A DNA stretch of 64,000 bases from AP-15 sp963777435 (GTDB taxonomy: Bacteria > Pseudomonadota > Alphaproteobacteria > ATCC43930 > CGMCC-115725): positions 1,674,001 to 1,738,000 of the forward strand of contig CAVZQT010000003.1 of NCBI GenBank assembly GCA_963777435.1, written 5' to 3'. Position 1 is the stretch's first letter. Each line of letters starts with the position of its first letter. The notes under the pieces are model-generated. The model ran no database searches. It saw nothing but the letters and a program-made list of their open reading frames with translations, and was not told the DNA's origin. Shown piece by piece: positions 18,391-25,859 of the stretch. The translations under genes and the position numbers were made by a program.

Positions 18391-19197
18391 GTGACTGTGG
18401 TGCGGAGACCGGGCAGCTCTGGGAAGAGCGAGTTTCCGGCAGACCGGTCGGACGATAGGATAGTTACGGAAATCGCAGATGCGGCATGTGAGCGGTTGCT
18501 TCCCCGGCTCAGCGCCAGCTTAATACCGGCGGAATTATCCGCTTCCCGAGGGTGCCGCTTGGCGAATGGAGCGCAGACCCAGCACCGCTGCGTCTACGTC
18601 GTCGACGACGACGAGGCGGTGCGCGATTCGGTATCGGTACTGCTCGAATCCGAGGGTTATGCCGCCTCAAGCTTCAGTTCCGCCGACAAATTCTTGGCTG
18701 CCGCTCCGCAGCTGCCGGCCGGCTGCCTGATCGTTGATGTTCGAATGCCCGGGATGGATGGGCTCGAACTTCGCCGGCACCTCACCGAGGCCGGGCTTGA
18801 TTTCCCAATGATCGTCATCACCGGCCATGGCGACGTCCCGCTCGCGGTCAAGGCGATGAAGGCGGGGGCGATCGATTTCATTGAGAAACCGTTCTCGACA
18901 GCGGCGATTCTCGAGAGTGTTAAGGCTGCTTTCGCGCGGCTTGATCTAACATCTCGGCAAGATTTGCCGTTGTCCGCTGCTGCCGGGAGGCTGGCGCTGT
19001 TGTCGCCGCGCGAGCGCGAGGTGCTTGAAGGGCTGCTCGCCGGGCTGCCAAACAAGTCGATCGCTTACGATCTGGCGATCAGCCCGCGCACGGTCGAGAT
19101 CCACCGCGCCCGCGTTATGGACAAGATGGGCGCACGCAGCCTATCAGAGTTGGTTCGATTGGCGCTGGCGGCGGGTGCGCGCCCCACTGCGCGTTAA
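18391..19197 (+). CDS. FixJ-family response regulator (REC + LuxR-type HTH)
   Basis: From the GTG at 18391 it is 268 residues; a TTG at 18559 with GAGGG upstream would give about 212 residues, the normal FixJ size, so the first ~56 residues are doubtful. The receiver domain starts RCVYVVDDDEAVRDSV, with phospho-acceptor Asp in LIVDVRMPGMDG, Thr in VITGHGD and Lys in EKPFS. The C-terminus is a LuxR-type HTH (LSPREREVLEGLLAGLPNKSIA, then RTVEIHRARVMDKM). FixJ proteins are phosphorylated by FixL-type kinases and in rhizobia activate fixK under low oxygen. No kinase gene is adjacent, but an FNR/FixK-type box lies 36 bases downstream, so a role in the oxygen or redox circuit is a reasonable inference. 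Confidence 0.9.
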   Translation: MTVVRRPGSSGKSEFPADRSDDRIVTEIADAACERLLPRLSASLIPAELSASRGCRLANGAQTQHRCVYVVDDDEAVRDSVSVLLESEGYAASSFSSADKFLAAAPQLPAGCLIVDVRMPGMDGLELRRHLTEAGLDFPMIVITGHGDVPLAVKAMKAGAIDFIEKPFSTAAILESVKAAFARLDLTSRQDLPLSAAAGRLALLSPREREVLEGLLAGLPNKSIAYDLAISPRTVEIHRARVMDKMGARSLSELVRLALAAGARPTAR

Positions 19198-19232
19198 CAG
19201 GTGCTCGGCAGCAGACCGACCTCGGTTCCGTA

Positions 19233-19246
19233 TTGACGCAGATCAA
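19233..19246 (+). promoter_or_regulatory. FNR/FixK-type box upstream of the exported protein
   Basis: TTGAC-GCAG-ATCAA fits the FNR/FixK consensus TTGAY-N4-RTCAA. Its centre (19239.5) would place a class II start site near 19281, leaving a ~38-base leader before the ATG at 19319. It lies just after the FixJ-like regulator gene. Confidence 0.65.
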
Positions 19247-19318
19247 TGCGGTTCGACGCGCACTCTGGCCTTGAGGTATCCATCGGGTGCAGAAATCTTC
19301 GTCAAAGGAAAATCACAT

Positions 19319-19783
19319 ATGTTTGTTCGGTTTTTTCGGTGGTTTGTTAAAGGGTCGGCCGCCGCGCTAATGTTTGGCGTTCTCTCGGCCGGGGTGTTTG
19401 CGCAAAGCGCACCGCCGGCACGCCCCTCGGGCAGCGTCAATATTCATCAGGTGCAGGTCGCGTTCATCGGCAGCGGCGCTATGGGTGGTGGCACATTGTA
19501 CTTCCACGGCCGCAGCTATCCTTTCAAGCTCGGGGGCCTCGGGATCGGGGGATTCGGCATATCCACGATCGACGCTGTCGGGAGCGTCTATAATCTCCGG
19601 CGTCTTCAGGACTTTGAGGGCGTTTATGGCCAAGCTCGCAGCGGCTGGGCAATCGGCGAGCAGGGTAAAGGCCAAATGTGGCTGCAAAACTCGAATGGTG
19701 TCTATCTGCGCCTAAAGGCGAAACGCCAAGGGTTGTCGCTGAGCCTGGGCGCTGACGGCATGGTCGTGCGTTTGGGCGCATAG
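19319..19783 (+). CDS. Small exported protein of unknown function
   Basis: A 154-residue protein with a signal peptide ending near GVFAQS. The mature part is glycine-rich and beta-like, with AFIGSGAMGGGTLYFHGRSY, LGGLGIGGFGIS and a middle segment SVYNLRRLQDFEGVYGQ, then WLQNSNGVYLRLKAKRQG. The pattern suggests a compact beta-barrel or beta-sandwich in the periplasm, but no characterised family is recognised. The ATG follows AAAGGAAAATCAC. The FNR/FixK-type box upstream suggests induction at low oxygen. Confidence 0.72.
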   Translation: MFVRFFRWFVKGSAAALMFGVLSAGVFAQSAPPARPSGSVNIHQVQVAFIGSGAMGGGTLYFHGRSYPFKLGGLGIGGFGISTIDAVGSVYNLRRLQDFEGVYGQARSGWAIGEQGKGQMWLQNSNGVYLRLKAKRQGLSLSLGADGMVVRLGA

Positions 19784-19793
19784 CCGTCTCTCC

Positions 19794-21014
19794 TTAGGCG
19801 CGCCGAGCGGCCGGGGGCTGCTCGGCCGTTCGTCGAGCGACGATCTTGACCAACGGGTTGGCGCTGATGCCATGAGCGATAACACTCAGCAAGACGGTGC
19901 CCCCGGCCACCGCGATGATCGTGTCGTTGCCGGGGAGCTTTTCGTTGAGGACGATAACCCCGAACACGATCGTCGCGAGCCCGCGCGGCCCAAACCAGGC
20001 GACGAATAGCTTATCCGAGAGACGCATTCCGGTTCCGCCGAGACACAGTATGACCGGGACCATGCGAATCACGGTCAGGCTGAGGACGGCATAGAGCAGG
20101 ACCGGCCAGCTGAACCGCGCGATGATTTGGGCAAGCGCTCCGATCCCGAACGCCACCCAAGTCAGCAGCGCCAATGCCTCGCCAGTGGCGACTGCACCGC
20201 GCAGCACCTCATCCTTGTGGGATTGGCGCAGCCCGCTCAGCAGCAAGCCGCCGACAAAGCAGGCGATAAACCCGCTGCCGCCGATCGCCTGTGCCGCGGC
20301 AAAGCACGCAGCGGCCAGGGCGACGATCGGGACTTCTTGCCAATGCTCGCTGATCCAACCCTGACGTTCGGCAAAACGGAGCATCCGCACGGCCAGCCAG
20401 GTCAGCACAAGGCCGACCGCCAACCCAATACCCAGCTCCTCGATGACCACTTTAACCGCGTGAAACATCGTCCCGTGCTCGAGTTGGGTGCCGACGGCGA
20501 GCCCCAGCAGCAATACGACGATCGGCACGCAGATGCCGTCATTGAGGCCGCTCTCGATATTCAGCGCTTCGCGCATGACAGCCGGAACAGCGCTGTTCGT
20601 CACGACGGGTTTGCCTAGCGCCGCATCGGTCGGGGCCAACATTGCCGCCAGCAGCGCCATTTCGAGCGGCGCCAGGCCGGGAAACAGAACCATGGCCACA
20701 AGGAAACCAAGCACAATTGTCAGCGGCAGCCCGATCAGCAACAGCCTTTCGGGAACGCCGATATTTCGCCTGACAATATCGAAATCCGCATTGGCGGCGT
20801 CGGTGAATAAAACCATCGCGAGTGTGAGCTCGGCGAGGGTGCGCAAACCTTCGGCGCCGAGGTTCAGACGGACGAACCCGAGCCCGAAGGGGCCCAGAAG
20901 CAATCCCGCGGCGGTAAATACGATCGGCCCGCTGAGCCAGGATCGTTCGACCCGGCCAGCCACCGCGCTGTAGATCAGCAGAAAAGCGGCGAGGATCGCG
21001 GCATTTTGATACAC
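19794..21014 (-). CDS. Cation/proton antiporter, CPA1 (NhaP) type
   Basis: About 406 residues with 11-13 hydrophobic segments. It should exchange Na+ or K+ for protons at the inner membrane. The family's ion-binding region is visible in NIESGLNDGICVPIV (the Asn-Asp pair), together with AMLAPTDAALGKPVV before it and AWFGPRGLATIVFG near the end. There is no cytoplasmic TrkA domain. The GTG at 21014 is preceded by GGAGG with a 5-base spacer; a TTG at 21026 is an alternative. A perfect FNR/FixK box lies 50 bases upstream of the start, so expression is probably oxygen-controlled. The 3' end is 10 bases from the convergent exported-protein gene. Confidence 0.9.
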   Translation of the reverse strand: MYQNAAILAAFLLIYSAVAGRVERSWLSGPIVFTAAGLLLGPFGLGFVRLNLGAEGLRTLAELTLAMVLFTDAANADFDIVRRNIGVPERLLLIGLPLTIVLGFLVAMVLFPGLAPLEMALLAAMLAPTDAALGKPVVTNSAVPAVMREALNIESGLNDGICVPIVVLLLGLAVGTQLEHGTMFHAVKVVIEELGIGLAVGLVLTWLAVRMLRFAERQGWISEHWQEVPIVALAAACFAAAQAIGGSGFIACFVGGLLLSGLRQSHKDEVLRGAVATGEALALLTWVAFGIGALAQIIARFSWPVLLYAVLSLTVIRMVPVILCLGGTGMRLSDKLFVAWFGPRGLATIVFGVIVLNEKLPGNDTIIAVAGGTVLLSVIAHGISANPLVKIVARRTAEQPPAARRA

Positions 21015-21064
21015 GAATACCTCCAAAACCTGAGCTGCTTTTATCGTAATTTGGCGGTGGTCGG

Positions 21065-21078
21065 TTGATTTGAATCAA
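21065..21078 (-). promoter_or_regulatory. Perfect FNR/FixK box upstream of the antiporter
   Basis: TTGAT-TTGA-ATCAA matches the FNR/FixK consensus exactly and is palindromic. Centred at 21071.5, it is placed for class II activation of the antiporter with a start near 21030. It is also about 110 bases upstream of the divergent gene at 21182, which could be affected too. Confidence 0.72.
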
Positions 21079-21181
21079 TCGCCCGGCCGAAGGACCTAAC
21101 CATTTTTATTATAGGGCAAGCGTGCAATCGGGTGCCTAGGGTGGCGCCACGTCAATTTAGTTCAGGCGCTTCGGAGCTAGA

Positions 21182-21754
21182 GTGAACAGCGGCAAGTTAA
21201 TGGAGAGAAGCAGGGCCGCCCCATCTTCGCGAAAAGTTACTAAACAGTTACCGAATAGTCTATCAGCCTTGGAAAAGATGTTGTATTATTTCCAGGTAGA
21301 CGACAAGGACATTAACCAAATGATCAACACAGCACTGACGCGACTGCGGGACGAAATCGACGCAGTTAGAAGGGAAGCTTTCGCGGAAGGCTACGCCGCG
21401 GCGATGTGCTCAATCCGGGAGTTCGCCTCGCAACAGCCGCCTCCCACCGAACTGGAGCGGCAATCGCATTTGGGAATCGAGGCTGACGGGCCCTGCTCCG
21501 CGGCGTCAAACCGGCCGCGCCGCCCGCGACGGGGCACCAACGCCAAGCTGATCGAATTTGTCTTGCAATCGATCGCGCCGCGCGCTGCTCGTCCAACCGA
21601 GATCAGAAATACTTTACGGCGGGACCAGGGGGTGGCATTGGCCTTCACCTCGATCCGCCATGCGCTCGGTCAGCTCGAGGCCCGCCGGGTCGCCGAGCAG
21701 GTCGCTCATAGCAAGAGTTGGCGCTACCTCGGAAACGATAGCATCCCCGGCTAG
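21182..21754 (+). CDS. Uncharacterised protein with a winged-helix-like C-terminus
   Basis: 190 residues from a GTG (an in-frame ATG lies at 21200). The N-terminal ~90 residues are helical (SALEKMLYYFQVDDKDINQMI, then RLRDEIDAVRREAFAEGYAAAM). A Pro/Arg-rich linker (RPRRPRRGT) leads to a ~65-residue C-terminal domain, KLIEFVLQSIAPRAARPTEI and ALAFTSIRHALGQLEARRVAE, with the shape of a small winged helix ending in a WRYLG strand. A DNA-binding regulatory role is possible but unproven. It is oriented divergently from the antiporter and shares its upstream region, including the FNR/FixK box. Confidence 0.68.
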   Translation: MNSGKLMERSRAAPSSRKVTKQLPNSLSALEKMLYYFQVDDKDINQMINTALTRLRDEIDAVRREAFAEGYAAAMCSIREFASQQPPPTELERQSHLGIEADGPCSAASNRPRRPRRGTNAKLIEFVLQSIAPRAARPTEIRNTLRRDQGVALAFTSIRHALGQLEARRVAEQVAHSKSWRYLGNDSIPG

Positions 21755-21850
21755 CAGCGACCTTTATTGTTACCAAGATGCTGCGTTGCCGCGCCGCTGT
21801 GGCCTATTTGCAAGCAGGCGAGTGCGTACCCATACGCTCCACCGGAGGCG

Positions 21851-22288
21851 TCATACGCGGTTGCGGCGCGGTCTGCCGCGTGAACGGCCGCGCTTGCGAC
21901 CGAGCCCGAGCTCCTTCGCCATTGCCGAGCGCTGTTCGGAATAGGCAGGCGCGGTCAGCGGATGATCGCTAGGGAGTTTCCAGCGACGCAAATATTCGGC
22001 AACCCTGAGACCATGTCGGGTTCCGAGATGGCGCCGTAAAGTCTTCCCCCGAAACCCACATTCGAGACATACGACATGGTCTTGCTGGACAGATCGCCTT
22101 ATCGGAACTGCCGGCATACGTGGAATGGGGAGTTGCACCGGCGTCCCGAGATTACGAATTGCTTGATCAACGGATATGATTAGCGCCGAGAGCTGATCTG
22201 CCGAAACCGTATGATTTCCAACGTAGCTGGCAATGATCTTTGTCACCGGGCCAAGCCCACCGCTTCTTGGTGTGTCTTCGATGTCCAT
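21851..22288 (-). CDS. MucR/Ros-family zinc-finger transcriptional regulator
   Basis: 145 residues. Ros/MucR proteins are alphaproteobacterial C2H2-type zinc-finger regulators of exopolysaccharide, motility and virulence genes. The finger is visible as CLECGFRGKTLRRHLGTRHG. The N-terminal helix TKIIASYVGNHTVSADQLSALI and the GLRVAEYLRRWKLPSDHPLTAPAYSE segment after the finger are diagnostic, and the tail is Arg/Lys-rich (GRKRGRSRGRPRR). The ATG at 22288 has GGGGGAG with 8-base spacing; an open frame to 22315 lacks such a site. Its targets in this window are unknown. Confidence 0.93.
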   Translation of the reverse strand: MDIEDTPRSGGLGPVTKIIASYVGNHTVSADQLSALIISVDQAIRNLGTPVQLPIPRMPAVPIRRSVQQDHVVCLECGFRGKTLRRHLGTRHGLRVAEYLRRWKLPSDHPLTAPAYSEQRSAMAKELGLGRKRGRSRGRPRRNRV

Positions 22289-22622
22289 CGGCGATCTCCC
22301 CCTCTTACTCGACAAAATGATCGTCTCTCATACGGCAAACTGGCAATAGGTCAAACAAATTCTATCCGATGCATCTCTATTGCTTCTTTTTTGTCCTCGC
22401 GACCTCGGATGCACCGGTCGGGCGGCTTTACCTGTGAGCTGCATGCCTGCGACCCAGGAACCGTGCGCTAAACCCAAAGCTTTCACAATCAGTCGCGCAT
22501 AGCCGGCCGCGCTCTGATCTAGCGTTGCGCGCAAGACGCATCGGGGTTGCGAACATCCGATTGCTGACACCGCGGCTTCTATGGAATTCTTTCCGAAATG
22601 CATAGTGGAGGGAACGATCCGG
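22289..22622. other. Intergenic region upstream of the MucR gene
   Basis: 334 bases holding the MucR promoter. Overlapping frames on both strands show no recognisable protein. MucR genes are often autoregulated through AT-rich leader sites, but no specific site could be assigned here. Confidence 0.4.
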
Positions 22623-22829
22623 ATGTCGGAAGCAAACCTCAATCAAGAAAAACCCGGCTTCGCATTTACCGACGAAGACTTTGAACGCCGTTATTCGCAG
22701 GATGAGTTGCGGCTTGCGCCACACGGTTCCCTCGGACAGGCTGCGAAGCCATCAACTCGCATCCATGGCGGTGGTAATTCGTTTATGCGCGCTCGCCGCC
22801 GTCGGCTCGCGGCAGCTCAATCAAGCTGA
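22623..22829 (+). CDS. Possible small protein of unknown function
   Basis: A 68-codon frame from an ATG at 22623. The first half looks protein-like, with mixed acidic and aromatic residues (GFAFTDEDFERRYSQDELRL). The second half becomes basic (FMRARRRRLAAA). There is only a weak purine stretch before the ATG. It may be a real small protein or the remnant of a larger gene. No homology is recognised. Confidence 0.3.
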   Translation: MSEANLNQEKPGFAFTDEDFERRYSQDELRLAPHGSLGQAAKPSTRIHGGGNSFMRARRRRLAAAQSS

Positions 22830-22860
22830 TCGAATTTTATTCAAGCTGATCGGCTTTTCA
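22821..22860. repeat. Two tandem 20-bp imperfect repeats
   Basis: TCAAGCTGATCG occurs at 22821 and again at 22841 with a 20-base period; the remaining 8 bases of each unit are T-rich. They lie at the end of the doubtful small ORF. Their role is unknown. Confidence 0.6.
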
Positions 22861-22943
22861 TTTTGCGAGAGCTGGACAAGCTTTCCCCAGAATGGTCCCG
22901 CAGACCCGTTCGCGATACCGAGACTGTCGATAGCGCTGTCGGA

Positions 22944-22976
22944 GCGACCCTGATCCACATTTCGGATCAGGGTCGC
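22944..22976. terminator. Perfect 13-bp hairpin
   Basis: GCGACCCTGATCC (22944-22956) and its exact reverse complement (22964-22976) flank a 7-base loop. No T-run follows on the plus strand. It lies ~90 bases beyond the 3' end of the minus-strand haloperoxidase gene and could end its transcript or be an extragenic palindrome. Confidence 0.55.
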
Positions 22977-23067
22977 CCGCGATATTATCGTCTGCCAGAA
23001 CGCAGTAGCTCAATGCCGGGTATCGGCAAATGCACTGGAGGACATATCTGGCGTTGCGTGCAATGCT

Positions 23068-24612
23068 TTATTGGTTAGAGATCGTCGCGATGGTGCCGTC
23101 GAGTTTTGTCAACTTCACTGTGAACTTCTCATTGTAGGTGTGCGTCAGGTCCTGCAAGTAGCTGAGCGCCACTGCCTCGCCCAACTGGATTGAAGTGTCG
23201 GTATCGCTGCGCCAGTGGATACCGGCGTGGATGCCATGGCCAAAGCTGATGTTGTGTGCGAGTTTGTGCAGTTCGCCACTTACGGTGAGCTGGCCAGCGT
23301 TGCTGCCGGTGTAATTGTTGAGCGCTGTCCCGTCGGTTGAGGGCACCTTCGGGTTCGGGATGGTGAAATCACCGTCGAAGAAGAACTTCAGTGCGGTAAT
23401 GCAGGCGCCTGCCACGGTGCCGTGCCCGGTCGGATAGGCCGGATGAGTCGGCGAACCCTCCGGAAAAGCCTGCGACAGGAAATAGCTGGTGTTAGCCGCA
23501 AAGCTGTTCTGCACTGCCTTGGAACTCAGCACGGTTGGACTGACGTGCCCTTCGATCATATTGCCCTCGCCGATGTTCTGCAGATAGACGATGGCGCCGC
23601 CCGACTCCGGACGGTGGCGAAGATGCACAAACCATTTTTGGTACCAGACTGCATTGATCGCTTCGCGGGCCACCGCGGCCAGGGTCGCGGCAATGTCTGG
23701 CTGACCCATCGTGCCAAAACCGTTTTGCGTGCTCGACCCGATGTAGGGATTGCCCGGGTTCAACGGCGCGTTGATTGTATTCAGCACCAGATACGCCGTG
23801 AAGTACGCCTGGTAGAGCACGTCGGAATGGGTGTAGGCGGCAAACCCGCGCCCGTCGTGGAGAAACAGCGGCACGTCGGTTTGAAGCTGCAGCCCGGTCG
23901 ATATACCGTTCTGCACCTGCAAGAACGTGATCTTGTCCTTCATATAATCGACGTTCTTCTTGAACGTCGTGTATTTTTGAATAACCGGCAACGCACCCAT
24001 GCTGGTGTTCTGGAGGATCAATTGAGAAACGTAGGGACCGATCGTCTCGCCGGGAAAATTGCCGCGGAACAGCAGGTCCGGCGTAACGTGGTGGGTGGCG
24101 TCCCTCGGCCCCGCATAAGTCGGCAATGTCGACAGTTCGGTTGCGGCCTGGACCGCGGTCGGATCCGATGAATAATGGGTGAACGGGACGTCCCGAAGCA
24201 GCGAGGCCCAGTACAACTCGACGAGCTCGGTTGCATATTCCTCGCTGGCCAGCGCCGGCGCCGGCGGCACGCCGAATTGGCTGCAATCCGGGCATCCCAG
24301 ATAGAACGCCAGACCGCCCTGGGGCCCATTGAGGGTGCGCGGTCCGCCTAAGGTAATTGCCGCGAAATCGGCAAGGTTGCCGCTGTGCAGCGCCTTCTTG
24401 AAGCTTTCATAAGCGGCAAGATCCACAAGCCCGACGCCGGTTTGCAGAACGCCTTTGGTATAGGTGCCGGATTTGTCCCCATAGCGGGCCTCATCGCCGT
24501 TATCGGCCTGCACCGGCGGCGAAATAAATGCATCGTGCCCGGCTGCCTGGGTTCGCAACGCGAAAGCTCGCGGGATGCGATGGTGCGGTGCGGTGATATC
24601 CTGGTGGATCAT
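23068..24612 (-). CDS. Vanadium-dependent haloperoxidase family protein
   Basis: 514 residues from the ATG at 24612 (GGAGAG upstream); a GTG at 24714 would add 34 residues. The vanadate/phosphate pocket shared with PAP2 acid phosphatases is visible: K and R in QKWFVHLRHRPE, the HPAYPTGHGTVAGA segment with the active-site His, and R and H in GIHAGIHWRSDTD. These enzymes oxidise halides with peroxide. No signal peptide is evident. The N-terminal half (RTQAAGHDAFISPPVQADNG) resembles other bacterial vanadium haloperoxidases. Neighbours do not suggest a halogenated product. A phosphatase role remains possible because the two families share the pocket. Confidence 0.87.
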   Translation of the reverse strand: MIHQDITAPHHRIPRAFALRTQAAGHDAFISPPVQADNGDEARYGDKSGTYTKGVLQTGVGLVDLAAYESFKKALHSGNLADFAAITLGGPRTLNGPQGGLAFYLGCPDCSQFGVPPAPALASEEYATELVELYWASLLRDVPFTHYSSDPTAVQAATELSTLPTYAGPRDATHHVTPDLLFRGNFPGETIGPYVSQLILQNTSMGALPVIQKYTTFKKNVDYMKDKITFLQVQNGISTGLQLQTDVPLFLHDGRGFAAYTHSDVLYQAYFTAYLVLNTINAPLNPGNPYIGSSTQNGFGTMGQPDIAATLAAVAREAINAVWYQKWFVHLRHRPESGGAIVYLQNIGEGNMIEGHVSPTVLSSKAVQNSFAANTSYFLSQAFPEGSPTHPAYPTGHGTVAGACITALKFFFDGDFTIPNPKVPSTDGTALNNYTGSNAGQLTVSGELHKLAHNISFGHGIHAGIHWRSDTDTSIQLGEAVALSYLQDLTHTYNEKFTVKLTKLDGTIATISNQ

Positions 24613-24897
24613 TACTACTCTCCATACCTGATCCTGGGGCCGTCTCCCTGGCCCCGCCGTCGGGAGCGCCGATGAAGCTGCTGCGCGTTCTTTGATCTCC
24701 GCGGCTGAAGTCACACTTCGCGACCGCGGATGCCGTTTGGCGCAAATCGGCGAAATACCAATAACGCGCCGGGTGCGGGAAACGGTGTGAGCCAGTTCAC
24801 AGGAGCCGACTTCCGATATCCACGCTCAGGAACAATCCCGGCTTGTGCCGCCGTCGTGACAACCTCATTTCTGCTGTGCAGAGGCAAGGGAGGTCGC

Positions 24898-25260
24898 ATG
24901 ACAATTCATCTCGACCACACAATCGTGCCCGCTCGCGACAAAGAAGCGTCCGCACGATTTTTCGCTCGGATTTTCGGGCTTAGCTACGACGGCCCGATGT
25001 CGCATTTCGCGCCAGTCAGGATCAACGACACGCTGACCATCGATTTTGATAATTGGGAACAGTTCGAACGGCACCATTATGCCTTCAAGGTCAGCGAAGC
25101 TGAGTTCGACGGGATTTTCGACCGGGTCAAGGCCGAGGGCATCGCCTATGGCAGCGGACCGCGCGCGTCCGAGGACATGACGATCAACCATCACCACGGC
25201 GGCCGCGGGTTTTACTTCAAGGACCCGAACGGCCACCTTCTCGAAGTGCTGACGGCTTAA
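24898..25260 (+). CDS. Single-domain VOC family protein
   Basis: A 120-residue VOC protein. The first module begins TIHLDHTIVPARDKEASARFFARIFGL, with the metal-ligand His6. The second contains HHYAFKVSE and ends RGFYFKDPNGHLLEVLT, with a second His/Glu pair. The size fits a dimeric glyoxalase/fosfomycin-resistance-like fold. The ATG at 24898 was chosen because AAGGGAGG lies 5 bases upstream; the frame is open further 5' but with no second good site. Substrate unknown. Confidence 0.85.
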   Translation: MTIHLDHTIVPARDKEASARFFARIFGLSYDGPMSHFAPVRINDTLTIDFDNWEQFERHHYAFKVSEAEFDGIFDRVKAEGIAYGSGPRASEDMTINHHHGGRGFYFKDPNGHLLEVLTA

Positions 25261-25294
25261 GGCGCGAGAGCAAGGAGATCACCCGCGGCCGGGA

Positions 25295-25407
25295 TCATCC
25301 ACCGACCGTGTTGTTTTCGCGCGGGCTGAAACGCGGGATCTTCCCCGGTCGCGGTCATTGGCAAATCGTCGATAAAGCTGATCGTGCGCAAGCGTTTGAA
25401 GCGGGTG
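25295..25407 (-). pseudogene. Remnant of an acyl-CoA synthetase C-terminus
   Basis: On the minus strand the frame reads RFKRLRTISFIDDLPMTATG, which matches the C-terminal lid region of AMP-forming acyl-CoA ligases (usually ...FVDDLPKTATGKIQRF). One extra G in the following GGGG shifts the frame; removing it continues as KIPRFSPRE and reaches a stop at 25297-25295. The catalytic lysine position after TATG is thus preserved only in the repaired frame. Nothing further upstream resembles the rest of the enzyme, so this is a decayed gene end. Confidence 0.6.
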
Positions 25408-25730
25408 GGTTGGCTCTGGCGGGGCCTCGATTCCGGCACGGGGGGAGGGGTCCGCGTTGGTCGGCGGGCGGCCACGCGACCGCGGCGCGCTCGGTGCGGG
25501 TACTTCGGTCATGGTCCCTGATCGGTCGGACCTAAGCGCCTTCAACCCCGAACGACGGGTACTGCAGCCCACTAAAGCTCTTGTCGCGGCCGCACCGCTC
25601 CGCCCAGCTGCGCGTCGCCGTTTCTGGCTCGGAACTCTCACCGGGTTTGTGAGTGCACACCAATTCGCTTGACTCGGTGCCGGCGCCCGGCTTTTGTGCA
25701 TCGCACAAGCTTCCTTATCGGCAACGGTCT
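25408..25730. other. Intergenic region upstream of the FNR/FixK box
   Basis: About 320 bases with overlapping Arg/Pro-rich frames on both strands but no supported gene. It may hold further decayed pieces of the ligase whose end is recognisable at 25295-25407. The regulatory sequence of the next operon begins at about 25730. Confidence 0.4.
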
Positions 25731-25744
25731 TTGACTTGGATCAA
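25731..25744 (+). promoter_or_regulatory. FNR/FixK-type box upstream of the DUF3141-pta-fabI-ackA operon
   Basis: TTGAC-TTGG-ATCAA, extended to TTTGA...TCAAA by the flanking bases. Centred at 25737.5, it would set a class II start near 25779, with TACGCT near 25768 as a possible -10. The operon's first ATG is 80 bases further on. It implies activation of overflow/fermentative metabolism at low oxygen. Confidence 0.7.
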
Positions 25745-25859
25745 AGACCCAATCGGTTCATGCACGCTACGCTTGGAGGCATGGCGGGGCAGAAAGTTCA
25801 CAAAAACTTAAATAAATCATAGATCGGTTTGACCTGTATCCACGAGCTGCGAGGCTGAC

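Noticed and set aside
22821..22860. Tandem 20-bp repeats considered as a CRISPR-like or attachment site
   Set aside because: Only two imperfect units without spacers, no cas or integrase genes nearby.
25279..25701. 140-codon minus-strand ORF
   Set aside because: Arg/Pro/Ser-rich without folded-protein character; it overlaps the acyl-CoA ligase remnant in another frame.
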